Positions 16,343 to 23,218 of a DNA stretch of 38,872 nt are shown here, in pieces. Made by a program: the position numbers and the translations under genes. How positions within the stretch are numbered: position 1 is the first letter of the stretch; every line of letters starts with the position of its first letter. The DNA is from a virus, in the IMG/VR virus record IMGVR_UViG_3300042451_001259, positions 1 through 38,872 of that record; one strand, written 5' to 3'. The notes under the pieces are model-generated. The model saw only the letters and a program-made list of their open reading frames with translations, searched no databases and was not told the origin of the DNA.

Positions 16343-17589
16343 AAATCTCCAATTATTCTTTCTGACCATCCTTTAGATTCACTATGTGGCCAAACAACCC
16401 AATATTTTGGTTTTGTTTCAACCGTGAATTCCCTCCAAATTTTACAATATCCATCGGGGTCATTTTTTAATCTTCGTATTTCGTCCTTGTCAGCATCTTT
16501 TCTAAAAAGAGTTTCATCTTTTTCATCATGAAATGCAACAACCCAAAAATCATAGTCATTTTCAGGTACCCTATCGAAGGTAACATCTATACAATGTTTA
16601 AAAATTGACAAGAATGAACTATTAAATTCATCACCATATAAGGGTGGATTAGGTGCTAAATTATTATCTACCGTATATTTTTGAACGGCACGTTTTTTAA
16701 ATGAAACACCAGCGTATCTTTCATAATCCTCTAAAGTTCTTTCTTTACCAAAATCATAAACTCCAAAATCAATATCTTTTACCTCACCATCCATCTCAAA
16801 TAATTTTCTATTTCTTTTATGACAACTTACATTTTTGGTAACCCACTGTTTGTCATCATCCCATTGTTTTTTTCTACCTTTACGAGTATACTCGTGCCAC
16901 ACAACGGTTTTGTGAGGATGAAATAAATCATAACCCCACGTATATGCTCTAACCGCAATTGAAATTTCTTCTCCATGAAAATAATATTCAGGGTCGTGTG
17001 GAACTTCTTTAACAAAAGAACCTAAAGTAAAACAAAAATGTGCCGAATAAAATCTAGCAGGTATAGGTTCAGTTCTTTCTTTGTAATCGTCAATTGTTGC
17101 TGGTAAGAAAAACACAGCACCTTCTGGAATGAATCTATCGAAATTCATTTTCCAAGGTTGTTGTATTCTACCGGCGGGATCGTTATCGGGATCAAAAGAT
17201 GAAACGTAACCAGTTAACAATGGTTTCTTATGTCCCTTCTTTTGTAGTTGTTTAATCATTTTTATGCAATCATCATCCCAATTCTCGGCAAATCTATGGT
17301 GAGAGTCTAATTGTAAAGTATACTCTTCACCATCGTATTGTTGTTGTAAAGTATTTCTAGCCCAACAAGCACCTTTTGAATCTTTATAGTTGATGTCTAA
17401 AATTTTGAATCTTTCGTCACCATTAAATTCATCTAAATTATCCCATTCGTCATCGACCGAACGTTGCCATGCAATTGAAAAAACTAAATTTTCCGGTTTT
17501 TTTGCGTTTTTTATACAGTCTTTTATTGTTGGTACTAATTGCGGATCTCGATAAGATGCAATTTGAATGAAAATTTTGTTGTTACCCAT
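16339..17589 (-). CDS. Family GT60-like (Skp1-type) N-acetylglucosaminyltransferase
   Basis: 416 aa, first gene of the operon. FIQIASYRDPQLVPTIKDC at the N-terminus, the metal-binding D95-S-H in YTLQLDSHHRF, and YYFHGEEISIAVRAYTWGYD followed by PHKTVVWHEYTR are hallmarks of the GlcNAc-transferase family that modifies hydroxyproline of Skp1 in Dictyostelium, with relatives in bacteria and giant viruses. The C-terminal 130 residues are an extra domain ending in a Trp-rich segment. UDP-GlcNAc is the expected donor. Neither promoter class seen elsewhere is clear upstream. Confidence 0.85.
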   Translation of the reverse strand: MGNNKIFIQIASYRDPQLVPTIKDCIKNAKKPENLVFSIAWQRSVDDEWDNLDEFNGDERFKILDINYKDSKGACWARNTLQQQYDGEEYTLQLDSHHRFAENWDDDCIKMIKQLQKKGHKKPLLTGYVSSFDPDNDPAGRIQQPWKMNFDRFIPEGAVFFLPATIDDYKERTEPIPARFYSAHFCFTLGSFVKEVPHDPEYYFHGEEISIAVRAYTWGYDLFHPHKTVVWHEYTRKGRKKQWDDDKQWVTKNVSCHKRNRKLFEMDGEVKDIDFGVYDFGKERTLEDYERYAGVSFKKRAVQKYTVDNNLAPNPPLYGDEFNSSFLSIFKHCIDVTFDRVPENDYDFWVVAFHDEKDETLFRKDADKDEIRRLKNDPDGYCKIWREFTVETKPKYWVVWPHSESKGWSERIIGDL

Positions 17590-17698
17590 TATATTTTAAT
17601 TATACGATAATATATAAAAAAATGTGGATACTTTCAAGTAAATAATTTTTTTTATCGGTGTTTTTTACATATATTTTAATAAAAATCAAACACATATT

Positions 17699-18055
17699 AT
17701 GTCAAAAATATACCAACCTATTGTTATTGAAAGAACAAAAGAAATCATTGAAACTTTGGTGGAAACTAATTTCTTTTTCGATTACGAAATTGAAGTTACG
17801 GATTTTGCTAAAAATCACATATCCGACATGTTAACCGAAAAGTTCATAAATGGTGATACTGACCTTACTGAAGATGAAATTTTTAGTGAAGATGAGTTTG
17901 AAACTCTTTTGCGTGAAATTGTGGCGGGTACAATACTAAATGAACTAAAAACAAAAGGTTTAGTAAATTCATACGAAGACGATAACACCGAAGAGATGTT
18001 TTTCTTAACTGAAAAAGGTAAAAAAGTGTTAAAAAATGATGAAAAACTAAAATAA
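17699..18055 (+). CDS. Small acidic protein, possible winged-helix
   Basis: 118 aa. Helical and acidic; the C-terminal part (ILNELKTKGLVNSYEDDN, then EEMFFLTEKGKKVLK) has the helix-beta-hairpin pattern of a winged-helix 'wing', which is only suggestive. Upstream of its ATG lies TATATTTTAATAAAAATCAA, similar to the leader of the gene at 18712 but unlike the TATTTATA box. It converges with the tagged coiled-coil gene at 18059 with 3 bases between. No function assigned. Confidence 0.6.
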   Translation: MSKIYQPIVIERTKEIIETLVETNFFFDYEIEVTDFAKNHISDMLTEKFINGDTDLTEDEIFSEDEFETLLREIVAGTILNELKTKGLVNSYEDDNTEEMFFLTEKGKKVLKNDEKLK

Positions 18056-18058
18056 CTC

Positions 18059-18388
18059 TTATTTTTTCTTCTCGTCCAAAGATTGAGAGTATATAGACTT
18101 TTTATACTGTCTAACTTTGTCTTTAAGTTGGGTTAACAATTTTTGAGCATTAGATAAACTAACAGTTATTCCCGAAATTCTCGCATTTGACGTGCTTTTT
18201 AAGCCAGAAGGTATGGAATCCTCCAACTTTCTCAATTCTTTTACTGTTTCACCTAAAGAATTTTGTAATTCTTCTATTTTAAACTGCACTCTACTAAAAT
18301 CCTGTCTAGATACTTTTGACATTTGCTCAAATAAGACCTTATCAACCGCCTCTTTGACTAAATTTTCTGATATGATGTTTTTTTCCAT
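18059..18388 (-). CDS. Tagged coiled-coil protein
   Basis: 109 aa. The tag MEKNIISENLVKEAVDKVLF ends L19-F20-E21/Q22, the same cleavage position as in the products at 21791 and 25940. After it comes a long helical region (about 30-105) with heptad-like hydrophobic spacing and high Lys/Glu/Gln content. No enzymatic motif. It starts 4 bases after the stop of the ribbon-helix-helix gene, in the same transcription unit. Putative packaged structural or scaffold-like protein. Confidence 0.6.
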   Translation of the reverse strand: MEKNIISENLVKEAVDKVLFEQMSKVSRQDFSRVQFKIEELQNSLGETVKELRKLEDSIPSGLKSTSNARISGITVSLSNAQKLLTQLKDKVRQYKKSIYSQSLDEKKK

Positions 18389-18391
18389 ATA

Positions 18392-18640
18392 TTATTCTAA
18401 ACCAAAGTCTTTTTCTTCTCTATCCGTTAATTCACCATCTCTTTTCATACCTTCTTTAATGTAATTTCTAATTAATTTAGATACAGTTACTTCTTGGTTA
18501 TTTGCAACTTTCTCAATCTCCTTATAATAAGCAGGAACAACTCTAAATGTTAACATTTTTATCAATTGCTTATGTTTTGGTTGACTTGAGCTTGGTTTGT
18601 CGTTCGATGATTGCATTTCTTTATATGCGTCTGATGCCAT
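18392..18640 (-). CDS. Ribbon-helix-helix-like DNA-binding protein
   Basis: 82 aa. After a flexible N-terminus (SSNDKPSSSQPKHKQ), residues about 29-66 (MLTFRVVPAYYKEIEKVANN, then VTVSKLIRNYIKEGM) fit the beta-alpha-alpha layout of CopG/Arc-type repressors. It would bind DNA as a dimer. It heads a two-gene unit with the tagged coiled-coil protein, with a TATTTATA box 23 bases upstream. No toxin gene is adjacent. The target could be a phage promoter, but that is a guess. Confidence 0.65.
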   Translation of the reverse strand: MASDAYKEMQSSNDKPSSSQPKHKQLIKMLTFRVVPAYYKEIEKVANNQEVTVSKLIRNYIKEGMKRDGELTDREEKDFGLE

Positions 18641-18655
18641 GATATGTGTTTTTTA

Positions 18656-18663
18656 TATAAATA
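18656..18663 (-). promoter_or_regulatory. TATTTATA box (proposed late promoter)
   Basis: The box begins 23 bases before the start at 18640. Confidence 0.5.
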
Positions 18664-18711
18664 TTTTGTATTACAAATAAAATTCATTATATTAATAAAA
18701 AACACAAAAAT

Positions 18712-19071
18712 ATGTCAGAAGATACCACTCCACAACTTTCCCCAATCAAATTATGTGAGGAAAAGTACCCAGAAACAACTGCAGAATTTAAAAAGATTCT
18801 AAAAGAACAGTACGAAACCTTTTGCAGGAAACAACTTAACTATGGACCCGATAATATATCCGTAGGGACTCGTTTAGAGACCCCTGACGAGATTAAATTA
18901 TCTCAAACAGGACTTTGGTTCAGAATGAATGATAAGATTCAGAGATTAAAACAATTGGTGTTATTAGGTAAGCCAGATACAGTCGGTGAGGCTATTGAGG
19001 ATACATATCAAGATTTATCAGTATATAACATAATTGCTCAAATTGTTGTTAGAGGTAAATGGGCCAAATAA
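18712..19071 (+). CDS. DUF1599/Nmad1-like protein (nucleotide-modification-associated)
   Basis: 119 aa. KEQYETFCRKQLNYGPDNIS, then GLWFRMNDKIQRLKQLVLLG and DTYQDLSVYNIIAQIVVRGK follow the DUF1599 pattern: an all-alpha MazG-like fold in which a Lys-rich helix and a final Asp-bearing helix bind metal and nucleotide. The family occurs in phages that carry modified bases and is thought to act in nucleotide pools. No modification enzyme is visible in this window. Followed by a strong terminator, so it is a single-gene unit. Confidence 0.72.
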   Translation: MSEDTTPQLSPIKLCEEKYPETTAEFKKILKEQYETFCRKQLNYGPDNISVGTRLETPDEIKLSQTGLWFRMNDKIQRLKQLVLLGKPDTVGEAIEDTYQDLSVYNIIAQIVVRGKWAK

Positions 19072-19090
19072 TTTAATTTTTTACCATTCA

Positions 19091-19128
19091 AAAAAAGGGG
19101 GTAAAACTAAAATTTTATCCCTTTTTTT
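19091..19128 (+). terminator. Intrinsic terminator
   Basis: AAAAAAGGGGGTAAAA pairs imperfectly with TTTTATCCCTTTTTTT, 20 bases after the stop of the DUF1599 gene. Confidence 0.75.
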
Positions 19129-19151
19129 ATTTATTATAATAAACCATCTAC

Positions 19152-19159
19152 TATTTATT
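19152..19159 (+). promoter_or_regulatory. TATTTATT box (variant late promoter)
   Basis: Seven of eight match; begins 24 bases before the ATG at 19176. Confidence 0.4.
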
Positions 19160-19175
19160 TAAAAACGAAATAATA

Positions 19176-19535
19176 ATGAAAGTAAACGTAAATCATCCAT
19201 CTTTTATCCAATTCTTGGAAACTGTGAGTAACAATATTTTATCTAACGTTACCATTGAGAATTACTTCTCATTACCCCAAGAAAAAAAAATGTCAGTACT
19301 TTATATGGTTTTTAAATTAATGAAAAATTCCGTAAAATCCAGAGCACAATTAACTGACATGGAATTAAAAAGTTTTCTTACTGTTTTGTGGAAAAAACAT
19401 GAAGACAATGAAAATTACGAATTTGCTGCAGTTTTAAAAGACATTTCTAACAATTTTGACGCAATTAACGATTTTGTTAAACCACCTAAAAGGACAAAAA
19501 GAACGATAAAAACCGATAACCAAAATAATGGCTAG
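19176..19535 (+). CDS. Helical phage protein, unknown function
   Basis: 119 aa. Predominantly helical with a basic C-terminal tail (KPPKRTKRTIKTDNQNNG) that may contact nucleic acid. The region MSVLYMVFKLMKNSVKSRAQ and ELKSFLTVLWKKHEDNENYE look like a compact four-helix fold. No recognised family. Its end overlaps the start of the HExxH protein by 8 bases, so the two are co-transcribed and translationally coupled. Confidence 0.58.
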   Translation: MKVNVNHPSFIQFLETVSNNILSNVTIENYFSLPQEKKMSVLYMVFKLMKNSVKSRAQLTDMELKSFLTVLWKKHEDNENYEFAAVLKDISNNFDAINDFVKPPKRTKRTIKTDNQNNG

Positions 19536-19920
19536 AACTATTGACATAGAATCCAAAAAACGTTACGCCACACTAGCTTTAAAGTGGTGTGAATCGTATT
19601 TTGGCATATGTGATAGAAAAAAACGTAAATTATTGTTTAGATTTAGTGAAAGAAAACGTAAAATGGATAATTTTGACATTTTTGGTAATTATTGTTTTTA
19701 TCGAAATGAAATTATAATCTATCTACCAAATAATAATACAATATACGATTTAGTTGCGACCGTAATCCATGAGTACACGCATTATTTGCAAGTTCGTAGA
19801 AAATATAGGGAATATGAATTATCAAGATATTATTCCCATAATCCGATGGAAAGACAAGCGAAAAGAAATGAAGATAGATATACTAAATTATGTTTAAAAG
19901 AAATTAAGAAACTATTTTAG
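19528..19920 (+). CDS. Putative zincin-type metallopeptidase (SprT-like?)
   Basis: 130 aa. H81-E82-Y-T-H85 is an HExxH zinc site in a helix (VATVIHEYTHYLQVRRKY), with N-P-M-E(108)-RQA further on as the possible third ligand. The N-terminal half is basic (RKKRKLLFRF) with a beta-rich segment (YCFYRNEIIIYLP) before the active helix, as in SprT-like proteins. No capsid tag, no signal peptide. Function possibly in processing phage or host proteins. The C-terminus overlaps the convergent gene by 17 bases. Confidence 0.65.
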   Translation: MARTIDIESKKRYATLALKWCESYFGICDRKKRKLLFRFSERKRKMDNFDIFGNYCFYRNEIIIYLPNNNTIYDLVATVIHEYTHYLQVRRKYREYELSRYYSHNPMERQAKRNEDRYTKLCLKEIKKLF

Positions 19921-20104
19921 CCTCTTCAATCTCCCTTAAAAACAATAAAATATCGTTTTGTTGATTTCTATTTCTTACTACCATATCACAATACCAAAAT
20001 TCCTTTAAATCATTAACTGAACCTTCCTTTACTTGTGAATGTTTAATTCTTCTATAAACCCAATATAGTTTATCTTGATAGTTTACTAATTCTTTGTTTA
20101 ACAT
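19904..20104 (-). CDS. Small protein, unknown function
   Basis: 66 aa. Helical; contains the ordered segment DLKEFWYCDMVVRNRNQQND and an acidic tail. No domain recognised. It starts 3 bases after the stop of the secreted nuclease gene and is the last gene of a three-gene unit (kinase, nuclease, this gene). It could be an inhibitor or accessory of the nuclease, but nothing in the sequence shows this. Confidence 0.5.
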   Translation of the reverse strand: MLNKELVNYQDKLYWVYRRIKHSQVKEGSVNDLKEFWYCDMVVRNRNQQNDILLFLREIEEAKIVS

Positions 20105-20107
20105 AAT

Positions 20108-20710
20108 TTACTTGTGGTCACTAGGTGGACACACCATCTCAAGTTCATCCCATTTAAATTTAGGCTTTTCATTTAAAAAAACAAAGCATTTCCACACATT
20201 TTGTTTTTCAAAATATATGTGTTTCTGCATGTGTGATGGTATTGCTGCGTTTGTTGGTAATCTTCTTACAGGTTTGTCAAAAAATATTTTGATGATAATT
20301 GTCAAATTCCCATTGTCATCCCATTTTCTTTCCTGCTCCTCAAGTAATCTCCATTCACCTCTATTCATGTGTTGATCCTGTAACATACAGTTCAAATATG
20401 AAAATGTTTGTTTAAGATTTTCCATATTATCAGAGAATGATGCTGCCGGCGCCAAATGTCCCTTATCGTATATGTTTTTAGCATAATCTTCGGCGTTAGA
20501 CGTGTGTATATTCTTTTCAGTATAAAAGTCCATTGACCCTCTATTTACGTTTGTAGGTCTATTAGTTGAACGGTACTTTAACCATAAAGGTGATTCTAAT
20601 TTTTGAGAGTAAAGTACCTCAAATACTTGATTTTTAACTCTTATAGTGTCTTGTGCAAATAATACTGTACTGAATAAAATAAAGACGATTAATAGTAAAC
20701 CTTTTTTCAT
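20108..20710 (-). CDS. Secreted DNA/RNA non-specific endonuclease (NucA/NUC1-like)
   Basis: 200 aa. It has a cleavable signal peptide (LLLIVFILFSTVLFAQ, cleavage after about residue 20), so it acts in the periplasm or outside. The ββα-metal motif is present: D82-K-G-H85 (usual form DRGH), N116 and E124 in MNRGEWRLLEE. The spacing H-N-E (31 and 8 residues) agrees with Serratia nuclease (H89, N119, E127). The Arg of DRGH is Lys here. A phage-encoded exported nuclease could degrade DNA of competing phages or released host DNA; this is inference. ATGA overlap with the kinase gene. Confidence 0.85.
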   Translation of the reverse strand: MKKGLLLIVFILFSTVLFAQDTIRVKNQVFEVLYSQKLESPLWLKYRSTNRPTNVNRGSMDFYTEKNIHTSNAEDYAKNIYDKGHLAPAASFSDNMENLKQTFSYLNCMLQDQHMNRGEWRLLEEQERKWDDNGNLTIIIKIFFDKPVRRLPTNAAIPSHMQKHIYFEKQNVWKCFVFLNEKPKFKWDELEMVCPPSDHK

Positions 20711-21258
20711 AAATTGTTTTCTATTAAATATTTGTAAATCTCCAAAGGAGTGTCATTATGAACACTAAATTCACTATAAGGTATATTATTAATATCCAAT
20801 GTGAGTTTAATATCCCTATCAATTTCTTCAGCCTCTTGTAAATCTTGTATCCTACCGTTAGGGTCATATGTCTCATTATTTCTCTTTAATATTATGTTTA
20901 TATTTTCATATTGTTTAAATAACTTCCATATAAAGTCACCTAAACCTGTCATTCCATAAAACGACGCGGGATAATCATCACCATACCTTTGTTCATAAAA
21001 ACATCCAAGAATGATTGGTGAATCTACAATTATATAATCAACCTTACCATAAAGACGACTAATGTTTCTATGTTGATTTGCGGTAATAAAAAATTGATCT
21101 TTTAATTGAGATATGTTACCTTCCCATGCAACTTCTTTAGGGAACTCATACGTATATTCGACGCTCATGTGACGTTTTTTCATCTCGGTAAATAAACCTG
21201 ATGCTTGTGTTGATTTACCTATACCAGGACCACCAAAAAAGTTAATTATCTTGCTCAT
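20707..21258 (-). CDS. P-loop NTPase, nucleoside/nucleotide kinase-like (AAA_28 type)
   Basis: 183 aa. The Walker A loop is GGPGIGKST (9-17), followed by VDYIIVDSPIILGCFY with a Walker B-type D, and a lid-like region NIILKRNNETYDPNGRIQDL. The size and order resemble the AAA_28/NadR-type kinases common in large phages. The substrate (a nucleotide or ribosyl nucleoside) is not clear. First gene of a unit with the secreted nuclease; a minus-strand terminator lies only 19 bases before its start codon. Confidence 0.72.
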   Translation of the reverse strand: MSKIINFFGGPGIGKSTQASGLFTEMKKRHMSVEYTYEFPKEVAWEGNISQLKDQFFITANQHRNISRLYGKVDYIIVDSPIILGCFYEQRYGDDYPASFYGMTGLGDFIWKLFKQYENINIILKRNNETYDPNGRIQDLQEAEEIDRDIKLTLDINNIPYSEFSVHNDTPLEIYKYLIENNL

Positions 21259-21276
21259 ATGTTACATAATATACAT

Positions 21277-21303
21277 AAAAAAAGGGAGTTTGTGAAATCT
21301 CCC
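21277..21303 (-). terminator. Intrinsic terminator upstream of the kinase gene (possible attenuator)
   Basis: On the minus strand GGGAG (21303-21299), a 10-base loop, CTCCC (21288-21284) and TTTTTTT (21283-21277). It lies 19 bases before the kinase start. It either ends an antisense transcript coming from 22160 or attenuates a leader started near 21340. Confidence 0.7.
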
Positions 21304-21343
21304 GTATATTAAATTTAAATAAGTTTATTTTGTCCCCCGACAA

Positions 21344-21351
21344 CAAAAATA
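21344..21351 (-). promoter_or_regulatory. Possible host-type -7 element for the kinase-nuclease unit
   Basis: Minus-strand TATTTTTG matches TAnnTTTG; the TTTG upstream (minus strand, 21380-21377) is 25 bases away, longer than ideal. A transcript from here would meet the terminator at 21303-21277 before the kinase gene. Confidence 0.35.
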
Positions 21352-21470
21352 AATAAGTTATAGAGTCTAAAAATACCAAAAAAAAGTATGTCTATTTGTC
21401 AGGAAAAAATTAATTTGGGATTTAGGGTCGACTAACCTTAAAAACTTTGAAATTTTATTTTGTATTACAC

Positions 21471-21478
21471 TATTTATA
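21471..21478 (+). promoter_or_regulatory. TATTTATA box (proposed late promoter)
   Basis: The box begins 13 bases before the ATG at 21484. Confidence 0.5.
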
Positions 21479-21483
21479 TCAAT

Positions 21484-21789
21484 ATGGAAAACATTTATTC
21501 AGTTTTGATAACCGCAATTACAGTACTTGGAGGTACTGGTGCTTGGAGGTACTATGAAAAAAGAGCCTTAAATAAAGAACGAGACGAAGATTTTATTCGA
21601 CACGATTGTAAGGATAGAATCACCAAATTAGAGGCGTTATTAGAATCATCATCTAAAGAGAAGGATGATTTGAGAAATATGGTTTTAACATTAACTAAAG
21701 AAGTTGCAGCACTATCTGTTAAAGTTGAATACTTAACCAAAGAAAACGAAACATTACATAAAACAACAAGAATCCCAAGAACAAAGTAA
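21484..21789 (+). CDS. Membrane-anchored coiled-coil protein
   Basis: 101 aa from the ATG at 21484; the frame is open eight codons further, across the TATTTATA box, and is unlikely to be used there. An N-terminal membrane segment (IYSVLITAITVLGGTGAWRY, about 4-23) is followed by a charged coiled coil (about 45-95, with heptads such as LVLTLTKEVAALSVKVEYL without the first residue). This is the outline of an inner-membrane spanin or a holin-associated anchor, but no second spanin gene is adjacent. Co-transcribed with the LysM gene that starts one base after its stop. Confidence 0.6.
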   Translation: MENIYSVLITAITVLGGTGAWRYYEKRALNKERDEDFIRHDCKDRITKLEALLESSSKEKDDLRNMVLTLTKEVAALSVKVEYLTKENETLHKTTRIPRTK

Positions 21790-21790
21790 C

Positions 21791-22180
21791 ATGAAAAAAT
21801 ATATATTCACAGAAGGTCAACTAAAAAAAATTATAGATTCACAAATAAGTGAACAAATGAGTCCAGAAGACCGTGAACAAAAAAGAATGGACGCTAGTTT
21901 TAATGCAGTATACGGTAATCCCCCAATTTCACAACAAATGAAAAAATACCCAAAAGGTAGATTTGCATTTTCATCTGGAATGATTAAAATGTTAGACCAA
22001 GACAAAACTAACAAATTATACGTTGTTAAAGATGGTGACACAATAAGTGGATTAGTTCAAAAATTAGGTGCAAACTCAGATTACAATATATTACACGATA
22101 ACGATTTATTAAAAGGTAATCCTAAAGGGTTACAACCTGGTATGATTATTGCTTATAGTCTAAGACCCTCTGGTAACTAA
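21791..22180 (+). CDS. Tagged LysM-domain protein
   Basis: 129 aa. The tag MKKYIFTEGQLKKIIDSQIS ends I19-S20-E21/Q22. Residues about 77-123 form a LysM fold: YVVKDGDTISGLVQKLG, then LLKGNPKGLQPGMIIAY. LysM binds N-acetylglucosamine-containing glycans such as peptidoglycan. A packaged LysM protein could hold the injection apparatus or a hydrolase at the murein, or be a baseplate hub protein. It overlaps the convergent GIY-YIG gene by 21 bases. Confidence 0.78.
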   Translation: MKKYIFTEGQLKKIIDSQISEQMSPEDREQKRMDASFNAVYGNPPISQQMKKYPKGRFAFSSGMIKMLDQDKTNKLYVVKDGDTISGLVQKLGANSDYNILHDNDLLKGNPKGLQPGMIIAYSLRPSGN

Positions 22181-22729
22181 TTCGTCAAAAATTTTAACAA
22201 TTTCCTCTAATCCATTATAATTGAAACATTCAGAATAACCTGAAAAAGATTCTAAAATTGGTCTGTATTTTTTTACAGACCTTTTTTTATTAAGTTTTTC
22301 TTTAATATCACTTTCTAATTTTTCTGCATTTGGTGTTTCAATCCTTCTTAATATCGACTCAATAATATATCCCTCATACCCATACGCTTTACTAAAACGT
22401 CTCATTATGAATCTTTTAGATGTTATACCAACCTTAACAAATGTTTTACCTGTAGATTCTTCTTTTATTAATACGAGATATAATGATTTTGGTAATTTTG
22501 CTAGTTTTTTCTTTTTGTCCTGACCCCTTTTTACCAATTTAAGACCTATATATTCTTTAGCCTTCTCAAGAGAAGTAAACTCCTTAGTGTCTCTATACGG
22601 ATTTACGATGTGTTTTTTAAACCTTTCAATGTATATGGTCTTACCACTATCAACTTTATATTTTACCCCTCTAGTGGTCTTTATTTGATAAATTGAATAG
22701 TAACCTATTTTTAGTATTGGGTCTCCCAT
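22160..22729 (-). CDS. GIY-YIG-superfamily protein (T5orf172-like)
   Basis: 189 aa. The N-terminal 80 residues are Lys-rich with a small beta fold (SLEKAKEYIGLKLVKRG) that could bind nucleic acid. Residues about 83-180 match the T5orf172 type: LYLVLIKEESTGKTFVKVGI, TSKRFIMRRFSKAYGY with the conserved Arg, AEKLESDIKEKL with Glu, and FSGYSECF at the end. It is a putative endonuclease of unknown target. No capsid tag. It has no strong terminator, and its transcript may run antisense to the LysM gene. Confidence 0.7.
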   Translation of the reverse strand: MGDPILKIGYYSIYQIKTTRGVKYKVDSGKTIYIERFKKHIVNPYRDTKEFTSLEKAKEYIGLKLVKRGQDKKKKLAKLPKSLYLVLIKEESTGKTFVKVGITSKRFIMRRFSKAYGYEGYIIESILRRIETPNAEKLESDIKEKLNKKRSVKKYRPILESFSGYSECFNYNGLEEIVKIFDELVTRGS

Positions 22730-22769
22730 ATAACGTAATTTTAGTTATACACAAATATTTTTTAGAATA

Positions 22770-22801
22770 TTTGGTAATCTTTTTTAATATACATACTTTT
22801 G
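22770..22801 (+). promoter_or_regulatory. Host-type promoter of the zinc-finger gene
   Basis: TTTG (22770-22773) and TACTTTTG (22794-22801) with a 20-base spacer match the Bacteroidota consensus exactly. The start is predicted near 22807, giving a leader of about 19 bases. Confidence 0.65.
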
Positions 22802-22825
22802 CATCATAAATAAACCAATAAAAAG

Positions 22826-23167
22826 ATGGACGAAAAGAAATGTTCGGGTTGTAAGACAACCAAAACAATTGACAATTTTTACAAAAACAAGTTAGTTTTA
22901 GATGGTCACAGTAACTACTGTATTGATTGTACACGTGAAAATTCTAAGAAGTATTTCCAAAGAAAAAAGGAAAGAACATTAAAATCGGAGAATGACAATC
23001 TCATGAAAATGGTTCTTTTAAATAACTACAATTCTGAGTTTGACAAGTCTAATGCGGATAATTTCATGAAAATATTAATGATTGAAAAAATGTGTAAATC
23101 TATTTTAGATGAATTGGACAATTTAAAACAAACATATATTAAATCAGAATCTCAATTAACCCAATAA
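22826..23167 (+). CDS. Small zinc-finger protein
   Basis: 113 aa. A CxxC-x(n)-CxxC finger at the N-terminus (KKCSGCKTTKTIDNF, then HSNYCIDCTRENSKKYFQ) resembles the treble-clef finger found next to phage HNH endonucleases, but no HNH follows. The remainder is helical, possibly a coiled coil (residues 70-105). Host-type promoter suggests early expression. It may bind DNA or RNA. Confidence 0.65.
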   Translation: MDEKKCSGCKTTKTIDNFYKNKLVLDGHSNYCIDCTRENSKKYFQRKKERTLKSENDNLMKMVLLNNYNSEFDKSNADNFMKILMIEKMCKSILDELDNLKQTYIKSESQLTQ

Positions 23168-23195
23168 AAGTCTTGATTTTAACACTAAAAAAAGA

Positions 23196-23214
23196 TATTT
23201 ATAGGATATTTATA
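23196..23214 (+). promoter_or_regulatory. Tandem TATTTATA boxes
   Basis: Two copies, at 23196-23203 and 23207-23214, in an 11-base direct repeat (GATATTTATAG/GATATTTATAT). They begin 23 and 12 bases before the ATG at 23219, so both of the preferred spacings seen elsewhere are present at one gene. Confidence 0.55.
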
Positions 23215-23218
23215 TACT

